DNA of 64,000 bases from assembly GCA_036346225.1 (NCBI GenBank), contig JARFIW010001750.1, positions 2,294,001 through 2,358,000 of the forward strand, read 5' to 3'. The first letter of the stretch is position 1, and the number at the start of each line of letters is the position of its first letter. Both the position numbers and the translations under genes were made by a program. Under the pieces are notes generated by a model. That model was not told the DNA's origin. It ran no database searches and was given only the letters and a program-made list of their open reading frames with translations. The DNA is from Platerodrilus igneus (Eukaryota > Arthropoda > Insecta > Coleoptera > Lycidae). Positions 1 through 10,072 of the stretch are shown piece by piece.

Positions 1-573
1 GTATCATAAGTTTGAAGATATCGGCTGCCTTTGTAAAGAGAAGAGTACGGGACGACCAAGAGATAGTGAAGAGAGTGTTGAGCGAGTGAGCGAGTTGTTC
101 ACGCATAGCCTAAAGAAATCAGATCGGAAGGCTAGTCGTGAATTAACAATTTCTGTGACAACTGTTTGGAGAGTTTTACGAAGATGCTTACAACTACGCC
201 TTTATCGTTTGCAGTTGTTACTGTCTCTGAAACCTACAGACTACGGTTTACGTTCTAACTTCGCAAACGAAATGTTGTTGCATGACGATGAAGATATTCT
301 GGATTATGTCGCCTTCAGTGATGAATCGACATTTCACCTTAGTGGACACGTGAACACTCTTAATGTGCGGATCTGGGGCTCAGAAAATCTTCACGTCACG
401 GTACAAGTGCAACGAGACCTAACTTGAATGTTTTTTGTGTCATATTCAGGTGGAAAGTTTATGGGTCTTTTTTTTGCTAAATCAACTGTAACTGGTGCTT
501 CTTATCTTGAAATTCTACAGTTATGGCTCTTCTCTCAGTTGGAAGATGATGAACCAGAGAACTTTATTTTGCA
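1..573 (+). pseudogene. Mariner-family transposase, N-terminal and middle part, interrupted
   Basis: Reads as the DNA-binding and catalytic part of an insect mariner-family transposase; its beginning lies outside the window. The first bases already code in frame for a helix-turn-helix region ending in a GRPR-like motif. The catalytic core carries FSDESTFHLSG followed by VRIWGSEN, the usual first-aspartate region of this family. A stop after about residue 113 (base 427) is followed in another frame by the next family block, ending in NFIL at 573. There the gene is cut by the R1-clade LINE; the missing C-terminal part resumes at 8064. The intact protein would cut and rejoin DNA at the element ends. 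Stops and frame changes mean this copy is dead. Family assignment is strong; the subfamily is not determined. Confidence 0.85.
561..573. repeat. 13-bp target-site duplication, left copy
   Basis: ACTTTATTTTGCA here matches ACTTCATTTTGCA at 8051-8063 with one mismatch. The transposase reading frame stops at one copy and resumes right after the other. This length is typical of R1-clade LINEs. Confidence 0.85.
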
Positions 574-1980
574 TTATAATTTAATTAAGGGGCCGCTATG
601 CTTGCGGCCACGTCCCCAATGCTCCACCCGAAGGTACTACACTGGGTTCAAACGAAAAAATATAAACGTGCTCCTAATTATTCTAACTTCAAAATTAACA
701 CATCCTAAATAAAAATCTTACAATTGAAACAAAAACTTAAAATAGGGTTTGATTGATGGTATTCCTAGCGTTGATTTGGAGTGTGCCCGATCAACAAGAC
801 ACAAACAAAATGAACGGGGAGGGATCCGTAATGACGGATAGCAGCCGCCAGCTCTGCTTACCGGTGCGACCTGAAGAGTCAAATTAAAACTATCTAAATC
901 TAGCTAGCTAATTTAAAATGGATTCAAATTTTCTAAGAAAACTCCAAATATTATGAGTGAATCCAGTTATTTTACCTGCTCTATAAATTTACACATTTGT
1001 TTCCCTGGTCTAAGTAATTTGTTAGCATAAGTCCGTCCCTAGCTTTCCCTATCATTCCCTAACTGATTTATATTGTAATTACAATTTTCTCAGACAATCT
1101 TCTTTTCTATATATAAGCTGCCACAAAAAATGGCGGCAGAACGTCAAACAAATAATATCAAACCACAAAACAATAAAAGCAGGCAAAAATATAAATATAA
1201 AATAAATATTTATGTAAATATATAAATAAACATCTATAAGCATTAAGCGTTGAGCAGTGCATAAAATTGCAAAAAGCATAACCCAAATTATCAGGTGAAC
1301 TCGCATAAGCATTATACCGGCTAGCGCCATTACGCACAAAATGTGCTCGTTAAATTATTTCAAATCTACTAATTATCATAAATCAATGCTTATGCGAGCA
1401 CAACCGCCGCAATTTTGTTCTTACCTCGTTAATATATTTCTCCAGCATCCGAAGATCTGGTCGTCTGGATACATTTAAACTTACTGCTAGGGGGAAATGG
1501 ATATGCACTGCTAAAGTTCTGGTGGGTATGCACTAATCGTCCTGGGGGATCACAATCACTACACTTTTAAGTCCTGGAGGGATGCGCGGATCACTCTATT
1601 TTATTAATTATTTTATTCCTTTGTTTATTTCATTGATTTAATTTAATGAGGGTTTTTGATTTATATGTTCTTATTTATTTATTTGCCCGGATTAAGTTTT
1701 TATTTATTCCCGATTTCCGCGTGTATAAGGTTAGATAGTGGTCATAGTGATTGTATTAGTGGTGCGGGTGTTGTCGTGCATATGGACTTTTATAAGTATT
1801 ATGATAATTTTTTTTTCGTTTTTAGTTTGTTTCATTTTTTTTAATTTTTTTTTTTAGTTTGTTTTTATTTATTTTTTTCCCTGTTTTTTTAATTATTTAA
1901 ATACAGGTTTTGGTTACCAAACTCATATCATTTAACGCCAGGTCAAAATCTAAAATTTCCAATCCTGCTCCCCTTCCGAT
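574..1980 (-). other. 3' untranslated region of R1-clade LINE copy 1
   Basis: AT-rich stretch downstream of the ORF2 stop, with no credible gene. It aligns along its length with 30369-31603 of copy 2, including the motifs GCATAGCGGC near the end (minus strand) and a T-rich tract at 1810-1890. The open frames here are shadows in low-complexity DNA. Confidence 0.7.
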
Positions 1981-4900
1981 TTACGCGCGGTTATCGCTGT
2001 CTAATCTCGCGACCCTTCCCGCGAACTCTTTAAAGGCTGTCCAGAACGTTTTCTGGTTAGCCACTTCCCCAACTTCCTCTAGGCTCTTTGTCCATGCTAG
2101 ACCTAGGGTAGCTAATTTGCTATCAGCTAACCCTCGATTTGCCGCCTCAAGTGGGCAGTCGAAAAGCTTGTGCTCTGCGCTTTCAGCGCCCTTACCGCAT
2201 TCGCAGCGGTCGTTGTTGGTTAAACCGAATCTTTGTAAATACGCTTTTAGGGCACCGTGCCCTGTTATCAGTTGCACCATTTTATGATCGAGTGGCAGCG
2301 TTGTTCCACCTCTCTTCCCATTGTCTGATTGACTCTTCGCGCAGCTTTCTTTTAATTAGAGACCTCGGTATCGACGAATGTGATATCCGAAAGTCGCCCG
2401 TCGCGGCCTCTTTAGCTAATTCATCAGCCCTATCGTTCCCTACGTTACCATCGTGCGACCTAACCCAACAGAACTTTAAACGTCGAAACTCGAGCGCCGT
2501 ATGCGCCATCCTCCAGACGCCCGCCTGGAGGTTTGTTAAGGTGTTCATGTTTGTCAAAGCCGTCAGCGCTGATTTGCTGTCGCTGATTATATAATATTCA
2601 TCTCTGCCCGTGTGGTTTATGACGTAATCGATTGCCTCTCGTATGGCTACCAATTCGCACTGGAAGATAGTGCTCCAGTTTGCGAGTTTCGTTTGATACC
2701 GAAACACCTCCCTTTCCTGCTTAAACACAACAAACGCCGCGCCTGCTTGCCCGTCATCCATACGTGAACCGTCTGTATAAATTCTGATACCCGTCGCGTC
2801 CCTAGCGCCTTCGACAAACTCGATTCCTCTAATATCGGCCGGGTGCCCTAACTCTGATACGACAATCTTTTTCTCTACCTCCCTATTGCCAACATGAATA
2901 TCTTCGATAATTTCACGTCCCTTCCCTATATCTACTAACCTTCTATTTCGAAACTCCCAAACGACATATTCGATAGGAAGAGTCCTACTGATAACCAGCA
3001 CCGCCTCCGTGGAGGTGGTCCTATACGTCATCGCCGCCTTCACGGCAGTAATGCGTTGAACGCTCGTCAATTGACGCATTTCCCGGACTTTGCAACCTTC
3101 CGCTCATACAGATGCTGCGTACAGCATTGCCGGCTCTATCGCTCCGGCATAGACCGCCCTCAGCGATTTGCCCCCTGAAACCCCAGTTTATTTTCGCCGC
3201 CGCCATCATTTTGTTTGATATTGCGCTGCCTTTGCTTTTAACGTACTGCACGTGAGCTTTCCAATTTAACTTATTGTCAATCTTTACCTCGAGGTAAGTA
3301 ATTGCTTCCTTAAACGGTATTTTCTCCCCTCCTAGCTCTAGCCTAGGAGGTCGCTGTCGCGGTTTCTTTCCGAAATAAAGCGCCTTCGACTTCGCCGTGT
3401 CAAATCTTAATTTTACCGCCTGCGACCATTCGTGTAGTTTATTAAGCGCCTCGTTCGGTTTTGTACGCATATCCATTAACAATCGCGATCTGACAACTAA
3501 AAGCGTACCATCCGCAAACCTAACCATTGAGCATCCTGTGGGCAACTTGACCCTAAAGATGCTCTCATACAACAACTTCCAAAATGTGGGACCAGAGCAT
3601 GACCCCTGCGGACATCCCCTTTCCACCTCGTGCGACAAAACTTCACCCGGAATTTCAACCTGTGCCAATCGCCCCGAGAAATAACTCTTGACCAAAGACA
3701 TCAAGTTTCGCGGACAACCCCTACTTTCCAACTTGCAAACAATCAATGGCCACCAGGCAGCATCAAATGCTTCTGAAATGTCCAAAGCAACAACAACACA
3801 GTACTCTTTAGCATCTCTCGCCTGCTTAATATCCCCGACAACGAACTCTAATGCGTCGATAGTCGACTTACCCTACACGAAACCAAACTGTCTGTTATTA
3901 AAACCGCCGCTGTCACGCACTAAGTGCTCAACTCGGGTAGTCATAACGCGATCCAAAGCTTTCCCCAGCACCGGCAGCAAGCTACTTGGACGATAGCTGC
4001 CCGGGTCTGACGCATCCGCCTTTTTAGGTTTAGGTATGAATTTTACGTTCTGGACTTTCCAGCAACGCGGAAAGACGCCTCTCTCTAGACAAAGATTAAA
4101 CAACCCGACAAAGACGCACGGCGCTAACAGGCACGCCTCCAGAGCTGCGTCTGAAGTGATTCCGCCGTGTCCTGGTGCCTTCTTAGGGTTCATTCTCCTA
4201 AGAGCACGACCTCGTGAACTAGGATTGCCTTATCGGCACCTGTTCCTTGCGCTTCTGTAGCTTTCCGACGTACTAAATCGTGCGACCCCTCATCCTCCTC
4301 GGGATCATCCGAAGGGAAGAATTTCTCTAATAAATATTCCGCCGTGGTTTTAAAACCTTCCGTATATTCGCCATTTGTCTTTCTTATGTTACCGAGCGCG
4401 ATTTTCTGTTGTTTAACCCTTATTACGCGGTTCCCCAAGGTTCTTTCTGTGAGTTTCGCGTGCAGAATTCTTTGAATTTATTTGTTCGCGTTTCTTCTAT
4501 TAAAATCTTATATTCGCGGTAACTTTGATTGTATTCTATTCTCCGTTGTTCTCTTATATTTCCCGAGGCGCGTTGATAGCGGCGCTTTAGGTTACGCGTT
4601 TCTGCCCGCTTGGTGGTTAGTTCCCGGGTCCACCAGGGTACGCTGTATTTAAATGTTTTCTTTCGCGGCATGGAGTACGACGATGCGTCTACCACTGCAT
4701 CGTTTAAATTTTCCGCGAGTGTTTCTATTTCGTTTGCCTCTCGGCAGTTAAATAGCTCGTTTTCGAGCGCTGGGATACTTTCGCCAAATTTTTGTTTAAA
4801 CCGCTCTCAATTTGCTTTTTTATTACAGAACCGCGGAAATATAGTTAGCTGCTCGTTTGCGCTTGTTTTGGTTTCAACGTCCCATGTTATTAATTTATGG

Positions 4901-5586
4901 TCAGAGAGCGTTTTCTCGTCCGACCTTAATTTCCAATCACAAATGATTTCTAACATCTCGTGCGATGCTGCAGCAATATCAATAAAACTGCTGCCTCTAT
5001 GCCCCTCAAAAATAGATGAATCATTAGTGTTTATCACACTAAGATCCCATTCCGTTAAAAGATCAGCCACCTGCGAACCTCTATCGTCTTCTATAGGGCT
5101 ACCCCATAACGGCGACTTAGCATTAAAGTCTCCTCCGATTATTAGTTTCTTATTCCTTCCAATTTGGCGAAAAATGCCTTCGATGTGATTTGTTAAGTCC
5201 TAGGTTTGAGGATTTTCCCTACGGGGGTCGACTGGTGGAAGGTACGCGCTTATCACGTAGAACGTGTTTCTTCCTGTTTTTATTTCCGCGGTGGTTATAA
5301 ACTCGTTGGACAAATTGTTTAATATTATACCGGCGCACGTCTCATTATTTATTATTATTCCGCTGCGCGGTCGTTCGCTATTTGCGTTTAAGACGGTAAC
5401 CCCCCTCCCAAAACCTGTTATTTTGTGGCCATACAGGTGCGGTTCCTGTATGAACCCGATGTCGATTTCATTTTCTTTTATTATTTTGACGAAATTATTG
5501 GTGGCCCCTTTGCCCTTGCCTAAATTAATCTGCGCGCATTTAATTTTCGAGCTCCTCAAAACATCATCTAAAGGCCTAGGATCCAT
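1981..5586 (-). pseudogene. R1-clade LINE ORF2 (endonuclease, reverse transcriptase, RNase H), copy 1
   Basis: Encodes the enzyme that nicks target DNA and reverse-transcribes the element's RNA. Domains from the start: an APE-like endonuclease (QINLGKGKGATNNF, then GFIQEPHLYG; later FEGHRGSSFIDI and SDHKLITWDV), a reverse transcriptase (4193-3021, with NPKKAPGHGG, SYRPSSLLPVLGKALDRV and GCPQGSCSGP), an RNase H (about 2830-2400, with IYTDGS, FQCELVAI, SDSKSA and GNDRADELAK), and a cysteine-containing tail (GHGALKAYLQRFGL, CECG). The catalytic box reads FADG instead of FADD, which should destroy polymerase activity. Stops and frameshifts break the frame near 5200, 4800, 4430 and 3785. The ATG at 5586 overlaps the end of ORF1 by 11 bases, the usual arrangement for coupled translation in R1-type LINEs. 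Confidence 0.9.
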
Positions 5587-6952
5587 AGTCGAGGTTCCTG
5601 GTGATGACTGCCTTCAACCGCTGCATCGTGGGGCACTCGCTGAACTTCGCATCATGACGAGTGTCGACCCTGACGCTACCAACCCTATAGTTCGACCTCA
5701 CACAGACAACACAACAAGAAACTGCCCGCCTACAGCTCTTAAACTCATGCCCCACTTCGGCGCAGTTACCGCAAAACTGCACCCGCTCCTTACACTCTGT
5801 GGACCTGTGGCCGAACTCGTAGCAACGGAAGCACTGGATCATTGAGAAATGATCCCTAGCCCAAACCCTACGCCAACCCAAACAAACTGCCTCCGACAGA
5901 AAACACCTCGTAGCCGCCGGCGAAACTTCAAAAACGACGCTGGCCAACGGATCTCTGTGCCCCCTGCCACCGAATCGGAACTTCTCCTTTACCTCCTCCT
6001 CGAACCTAATCCCCCTGAAGCGGGGTTTCTGAGCAATCAACCTCTTCAGGAGCTCTTCTTGCTTCATCTCCCTCTCTACCCCAGGGAGCACGATGCGCGG
6101 CCTCCTCTTCTCGATGGTCCTAGCTGTAAGACCCTGACAAGCCCCACCTACCTCCGACTGCAAATGCCTGGCATCCTCCTTGCCAGCACACTCGACAACA
6201 ACGCCACCCCTACGCGTCCGACGTGCTCCGAAAACAACGAAACCATCCTTGGCCGGGTCAACCTTCCTCTTCAACGTCACCATAACGTCGTCCTTCACTC
6301 CTGGGTTGGCGTCGACACGAATTGCGACCGTCGACGCTGCCTTCCTAACCACTGCTCCAGCATAGGAGATCACACCTCTAGGTCCCCCCTGCCCTACCAC
6401 GGCCTGCTCAGTGCGCTCCGCTGCCACTGCTACCTCCGCCACAGCTTCCTTCACCTCGCCACGCACCATCCTGAGACCCCTAACCATCCCTAATAGCTGA
6501 TTCGCAACGTCTCGGAACTCGTCCGCGGCGTTGCGAATCACCCTCCTGTCGTCTAGGGTGATGGTCGCCGAAGTAGCAGGAACCCGCTTATGTATAAAAC
6601 CGTGCGCCTTCCTCGCACGGAACATCAAGAGATCCAGCTCGTCTAGGCCGCTAGTAGCACCGCTTCCGTCGCTACCAGTCGACTCACGACGCGGTCCTCT
6701 CGACGTTGCGGGCGACTCAGGCTCGGCTCCACACACAAGGGGCGCCGACCCCTCCGACCACCACCGCAGACCCAGGCTCCTTCTGCGACGCGACTACCTC
6801 CCCGTCGGACTGCGACACCAACTTCTCTACCGCGAGCTCCTTCTCTCGACCTTCTCAACCGATCCAGCCTCCGACTGCTCACCCCTGACCAACTCCGACC
6901 GACCACCCCTCTTCTTCTTCGGCAACGGCTCCTCATCTCGATGGACAACCAT
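5576..6952 (-). pseudogene. R1-clade LINE ORF1 (gag-like, CCHC zinc knuckles), copy 1
   Basis: Encodes the RNA-binding coat protein that packages LINE RNA. The main open frame (6736-5576, 386 residues) has a basic, alanine-rich first half and, near residues 305-365, zinc knuckles CFRCYEFGHRSTEC and CGNCAEVGHEFKSC (both CX2CX4HX4C), followed by a third, looser cysteine cluster ending HDAKFSECP. Three such knuckles are typical of R1-type ORF1. A more likely start is the ATG at 6952: it begins a basic sequence with PKKKRGG, but the frame shifts twice before joining the long ORF. The protein ends in DYGS with its stop inside the start of ORF2. Confidence 0.85.
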
Positions 6953-8050
6953 GCTGAAAAATCAGATAACAAAACAACAAAGACAAACAAATCCCAGGTC
7001 ACAATGCCCTGACGACGCTAAATAAACTCGAAGCTAAGATGTATAGCTAAGCGGCAAAACAACAACAAGTACAGAACAAAAACGCTGCACCAATAAAAGA
7101 CCGAGATTTCAAATGACCCTTAAACTTTTCTGTATTTATTTATTTATTCAAATTATTAAAAATCACCAAATGAGATTTCAAATTTATCAGAAATAAAATA
7201 AACACTAACGTCAAAATAACAAGGAGGACAAAATAAGATAGCAAGCCCAATAAATATACGCAATTAAAAATCTACTATAACAAAACTGTATTTATTTATT
7301 TAAAATTCAAACTAGCTAATTAACTCAAAAACAAATTTATAAAATACCGAAATTAAATTTAGAAACAAACTAATTAAAACACGGGTTATTGGAATGCGGT
7401 ACCGGAAGCACTTACCGCTTGTTTACTCGATGTTTACTGGACCTTGAAATGTTACACTACTAATTATATCCAAAGATCGATTTTAAGGAATCTTAAAGTG
7501 CACGTGTACTTAAAAATGGAATATTTATATTCAAATTATTTTAAAATTTACGGGTTTTAGTTATTTGTTTGATTCAAAAGGGCCTAGATTTTGGTTTTTA
7601 AATTGTTATTTTATTACACGCACGATATATAAGTTTCCCGAATTTATTTGCTTATTTTACGCGGTTTTTTAACCCGATTTACTAGATTTTCAATAAATTT
7701 ATTTAAAACGCCTTTTTAAATTATTTTGAAGGTGTTTGGTTATTGGTTTTTGATTTATTAGCCCGAAATTTGATTTAGTTTATTTTTAAACGCGAATTTT
7801 AGTTAAAATTTAAGTTAAAACGCGGTTTTTATTTAGTATTTAACGGATTAAATTATTATTTTGATTTTATTTAATGCCCTGTATATTAAAATTAACGGCA
7901 CACAATAATGAAAAATAAAATACAATAAAAAGCAAAGCTTAAACTACAATAAAACAATAATAAATAGCAAAGAACTTACTTGTTTACTGCAGAAGCGGGA
8001 GTACTGAAAAACACGTCCACTCGCTTCAAGCGGTAACTAGAAAGTCCCAC
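6953..8050 (-). other. 5' leader of R1-clade LINE copy 1
   Basis: AT-rich stretch with no gene, upstream of ORF1 on the minus strand. It aligns with 36905-38001 in copy 2, including the 5' terminal ACTTTCTAGTTA (minus strand). R1-type LINEs carry their internal promoter here, but no specific promoter motif can be pointed to. Confidence 0.6.
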
Positions 8051-8063
8051 ACTTCATTTTGCA
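8051..8063. repeat. 13-bp target-site duplication, right copy
   Basis: ACTTCATTTTGCA, partner of 561-573 with one mismatch. It marks the 5' end of the inserted LINE. Confidence 0.85.
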
Positions 8064-8403
8064 GCAAGATTGTGCGTCGCCTCACTGACAACGCGGTAAG
8101 TGATTGGTTGAACGTCATTGTACCCGACCGCTGGATTGGTTGGCAGGGCCTACTGACATAGCTTGTTTTGCATGGCCTCCACGTTCCCCCGACCTGACGC
8201 CATGCGATTTCTACCTTTGGGGGTTCATAAATGATCGTGTGTATATGCCTTCACTACCAGCTAACCTCCCTGACTTAAGAAACAGAATTGAAGCAGCTGT
8301 TGCAACAATTACTCCAAATACACTCGTCAAAGTTTGGGAAGAACTTGCCTATTGCCTTGATGTGTGTCGTACGGCGAATGCTGGTCACATTAAACACTTG
8401 TAA
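8064..8403 (+). pseudogene. Mariner-family transposase, C-terminal part
   Basis: Continues the transposase cut at 573. The bases right after the duplication code for QQDCASPH, the expected second catalytic aspartate region (QQDGAPPH in relatives). Then, after stops and a frame change, come DRWIGW and ACFAWPPRSPDLTPCDFYLWGFINDRVYMPSLPANL, whose PRSPDLTPCDFYLWG block is the third catalytic aspartate region. The end, EELAYCLDVCRTANAGHIKHL, is the standard C-terminus of this family. In-frame stops lie near 8097 and 8155. The match across 7.5 kb of inserted DNA shows that both halves were one gene. Confidence 0.88.
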
Positions 8404-8769
8404 GCTTTTAGGTAAAACTGTTTGAGTTGCTTTTTCGTTTGATGTATCATTTATAACTGTAAGATTATTGTTATAAAAATTATAAAGCGTTAAAACTCAG
8501 ATATCCTTTTTGAAACACGCGGTATTGTTTTGAATAGTAATTTCCTCAAATAAGGCATAATCTACATTTTTAAAAATTGTCTTATATAATGATCGTGCAC
8601 ATTTGTGTTAAAAACATAATGACGTCCCTTTTAAATTTAACATAAATAAAGAGTAAAAAGTATACTAATTCCGACTATGACTAACAAAATTTCTATAACG
8701 CTTTTATCAATTCTAGCATGTAATCCAAATACTTCAATACAAACTGCACCGCATGACTTCTTGTACTAA
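8404..8769. other. AT-rich DNA after the mariner gene
   Basis: Probably includes the 3' end of the mariner element, but I could not identify its terminal repeat because the other end lies outside the window. No gene seen. Confidence 0.4.
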
Positions 8770-9271
8770 CCTTTTCACCAAAACCGACTTCTGGCAGTAG
8801 TGAGTTTAATCACCTTGCTAGTGCCGATACATTCTGCGTATTTTAATATAAATTACAGGAATATTTAGTAATTCAGACTTAGGATTGGTCGTCTACCGAC
8901 AGGTACGCAATTTTTTCCAAATCTATTTGTGTATATGTATAAAACACAACCAAAACAAAATTGAAGGTTAAGAATTTGGTAACTAAAATTGTACTTCCAC
9001 CAATGTTGATTCGACTTTCTTCAAAAACTTAACGTTTACAAGTTCAATCGCCGTATGAGTACCGACATATCGTGCGAATTTTAATGATTTATATTAAATC
9101 TAAATAATTAGTAATTCAGACTTAGGATTTGGCACCTACTGACAGATACGCAACTTTTACAAATAAATTTGTATACGTATAAAACATATAACCAAAACAA
9201 AATTGATATACTACCAACGTTAATCCAGTGTTGTTCAAAAACTTAACAATTACGATAGTTACTCAACGCCT
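8770..9271. repeat. Tandem duplication, period ~243 bp
   Basis: The block starting AGTAATTCAGACTTAGGAT at 8867 recurs at 9110. Both copies run through ACAGRTACGCAA, GTATAAAACA and AACCAAAACAAAATTGA. A third, partial unit precedes 8867 (shared GTGCCGATAC / GTACCGACAT segment). The units are diverged and non-coding. Confidence 0.75.
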
Positions 9272-9773
9272 AGAGGACCTTATTTGATTAGTTAAATATG
9301 CCTTCGACCTATTTTGATGGTTGACGACCAATAATCAATGTTTTCTGATCTCATAAAACAGACGTAGTTTAGTAGTCGGATTAAATTGTGAAATGGACGT
9401 TCTTGTATAACTTGCAAGTACATTAGTGTCGTTGCAACGACGTATTAACGTCGTTTGGAGATAGTGTTCATAATTTAGTATATAAGGTTGTTACATTCGA
9501 AGTAGCAGGTCAGAGAGAAAAGGAAGAAAAGAAAAAGAAGGTCACGTTAACAATCACCACCAAATATCTACACAACTATTATTATATCGGAGCGATACCG
9601 TTAGCTCAGTTATCCATCCATATACATTAAGTGTTCAAAGCCTACTCTGATATAATTATCATAATAGTTATGTACTAACAGAAGCCAAACATAATGTAAG
9701 CTAGCAAAGCAATCATTTGATATAAATTTATACTCGTATACTCTTTAAATAGTACAAATAAATAAACTGTATC
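9272..9773. other. Unassigned AT-rich DNA flanking piggyBac
   Basis: No gene. It contains a palindromic stretch near 9432-9458 (CGTTGCAACG, then AACGACGTATTAACGTCGTT). The last ~75 bases resemble the DNA directly right of the piggyBac element (AAGCTAGCAAAGCAATC here, AAGTTAGCAAAGCAGTC at 29417), so piggyBac may have landed between or within repeat copies. Confidence 0.4.
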
Positions 9774-9777
9774 TTAA

Positions 9778-9789
9778 CCCATTAGTGCC
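9778..9789. repeat. piggyBac terminal inverted repeat, left
   Basis: CCCATTAGTGCC directly after TTAA; exact inverse of 29403-29414. Confidence 0.85.
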
Positions 9790-10072
9790 CAGATTACAAT
9801 TTTTTTAGATTCGACATTTTTTTCTTATCAAACATGCTTATGTATATATAAATAAAGTATAAACAGCACAAGAATATATGTATTATATTTCAACATCCCG
9901 TTAAGCCCCGTGCCATAAATGGTACGCTAGGCACTAATAAGAGCAAAACAATATTTATGACTAATCTTAAGAAAACCTACAATATAATTTGGAAAACTAA
10001 ATAGAATACAAATAAAATCGTTTCTAATTTGCTTACAAGGACTACAATTCATATAATGCAATAATTTATTGG

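Larger units (their letters stand above)
574..8050 (-). mobile_element. R1-clade non-LTR retrotransposon, copy 1 (7,477 bp)
   Basis: A nearly full-length LINE on the minus strand with ORF1 (zinc knuckles), an overlapping ORF2 (endonuclease, reverse transcriptase, RNase H), a ~1.1-kb 5' leader and a ~1.4-kb 3' tail region. It sits inside the mariner transposase gene and is flanked by a 13-bp target duplication. Copy 2 (30369-38001) shares both ends: TTATAAT directly after the duplication on the plus strand (the element's 3' end) and TAACTAGAAAGT at the other side (its 5' start). There is no poly(A) tail, which fits the R1 group. Both ORFs carry frameshifts, so this copy is not autonomous now. 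Clade assignment rests on the domain order, RNase H, CCHC motifs and target duplication length. Confidence 0.88.

Noticed and set aside
1910..2594. Plus-strand open frames opposite the LINE RNase H and tail
   Set aside because: They are shadows of the minus-strand ORF2, whose translation has full domain motifs; the plus frames have none.
5849..7025. Long plus-strand open frames across ORF1
   Set aside because: Proline-rich antisense readings of GC-rich ORF1; the minus strand has the zinc knuckles.
8864..9300. CRISPR-like array
   Set aside because: Only two to three long (~243 bp) diverged units without short regular repeats or spacers.
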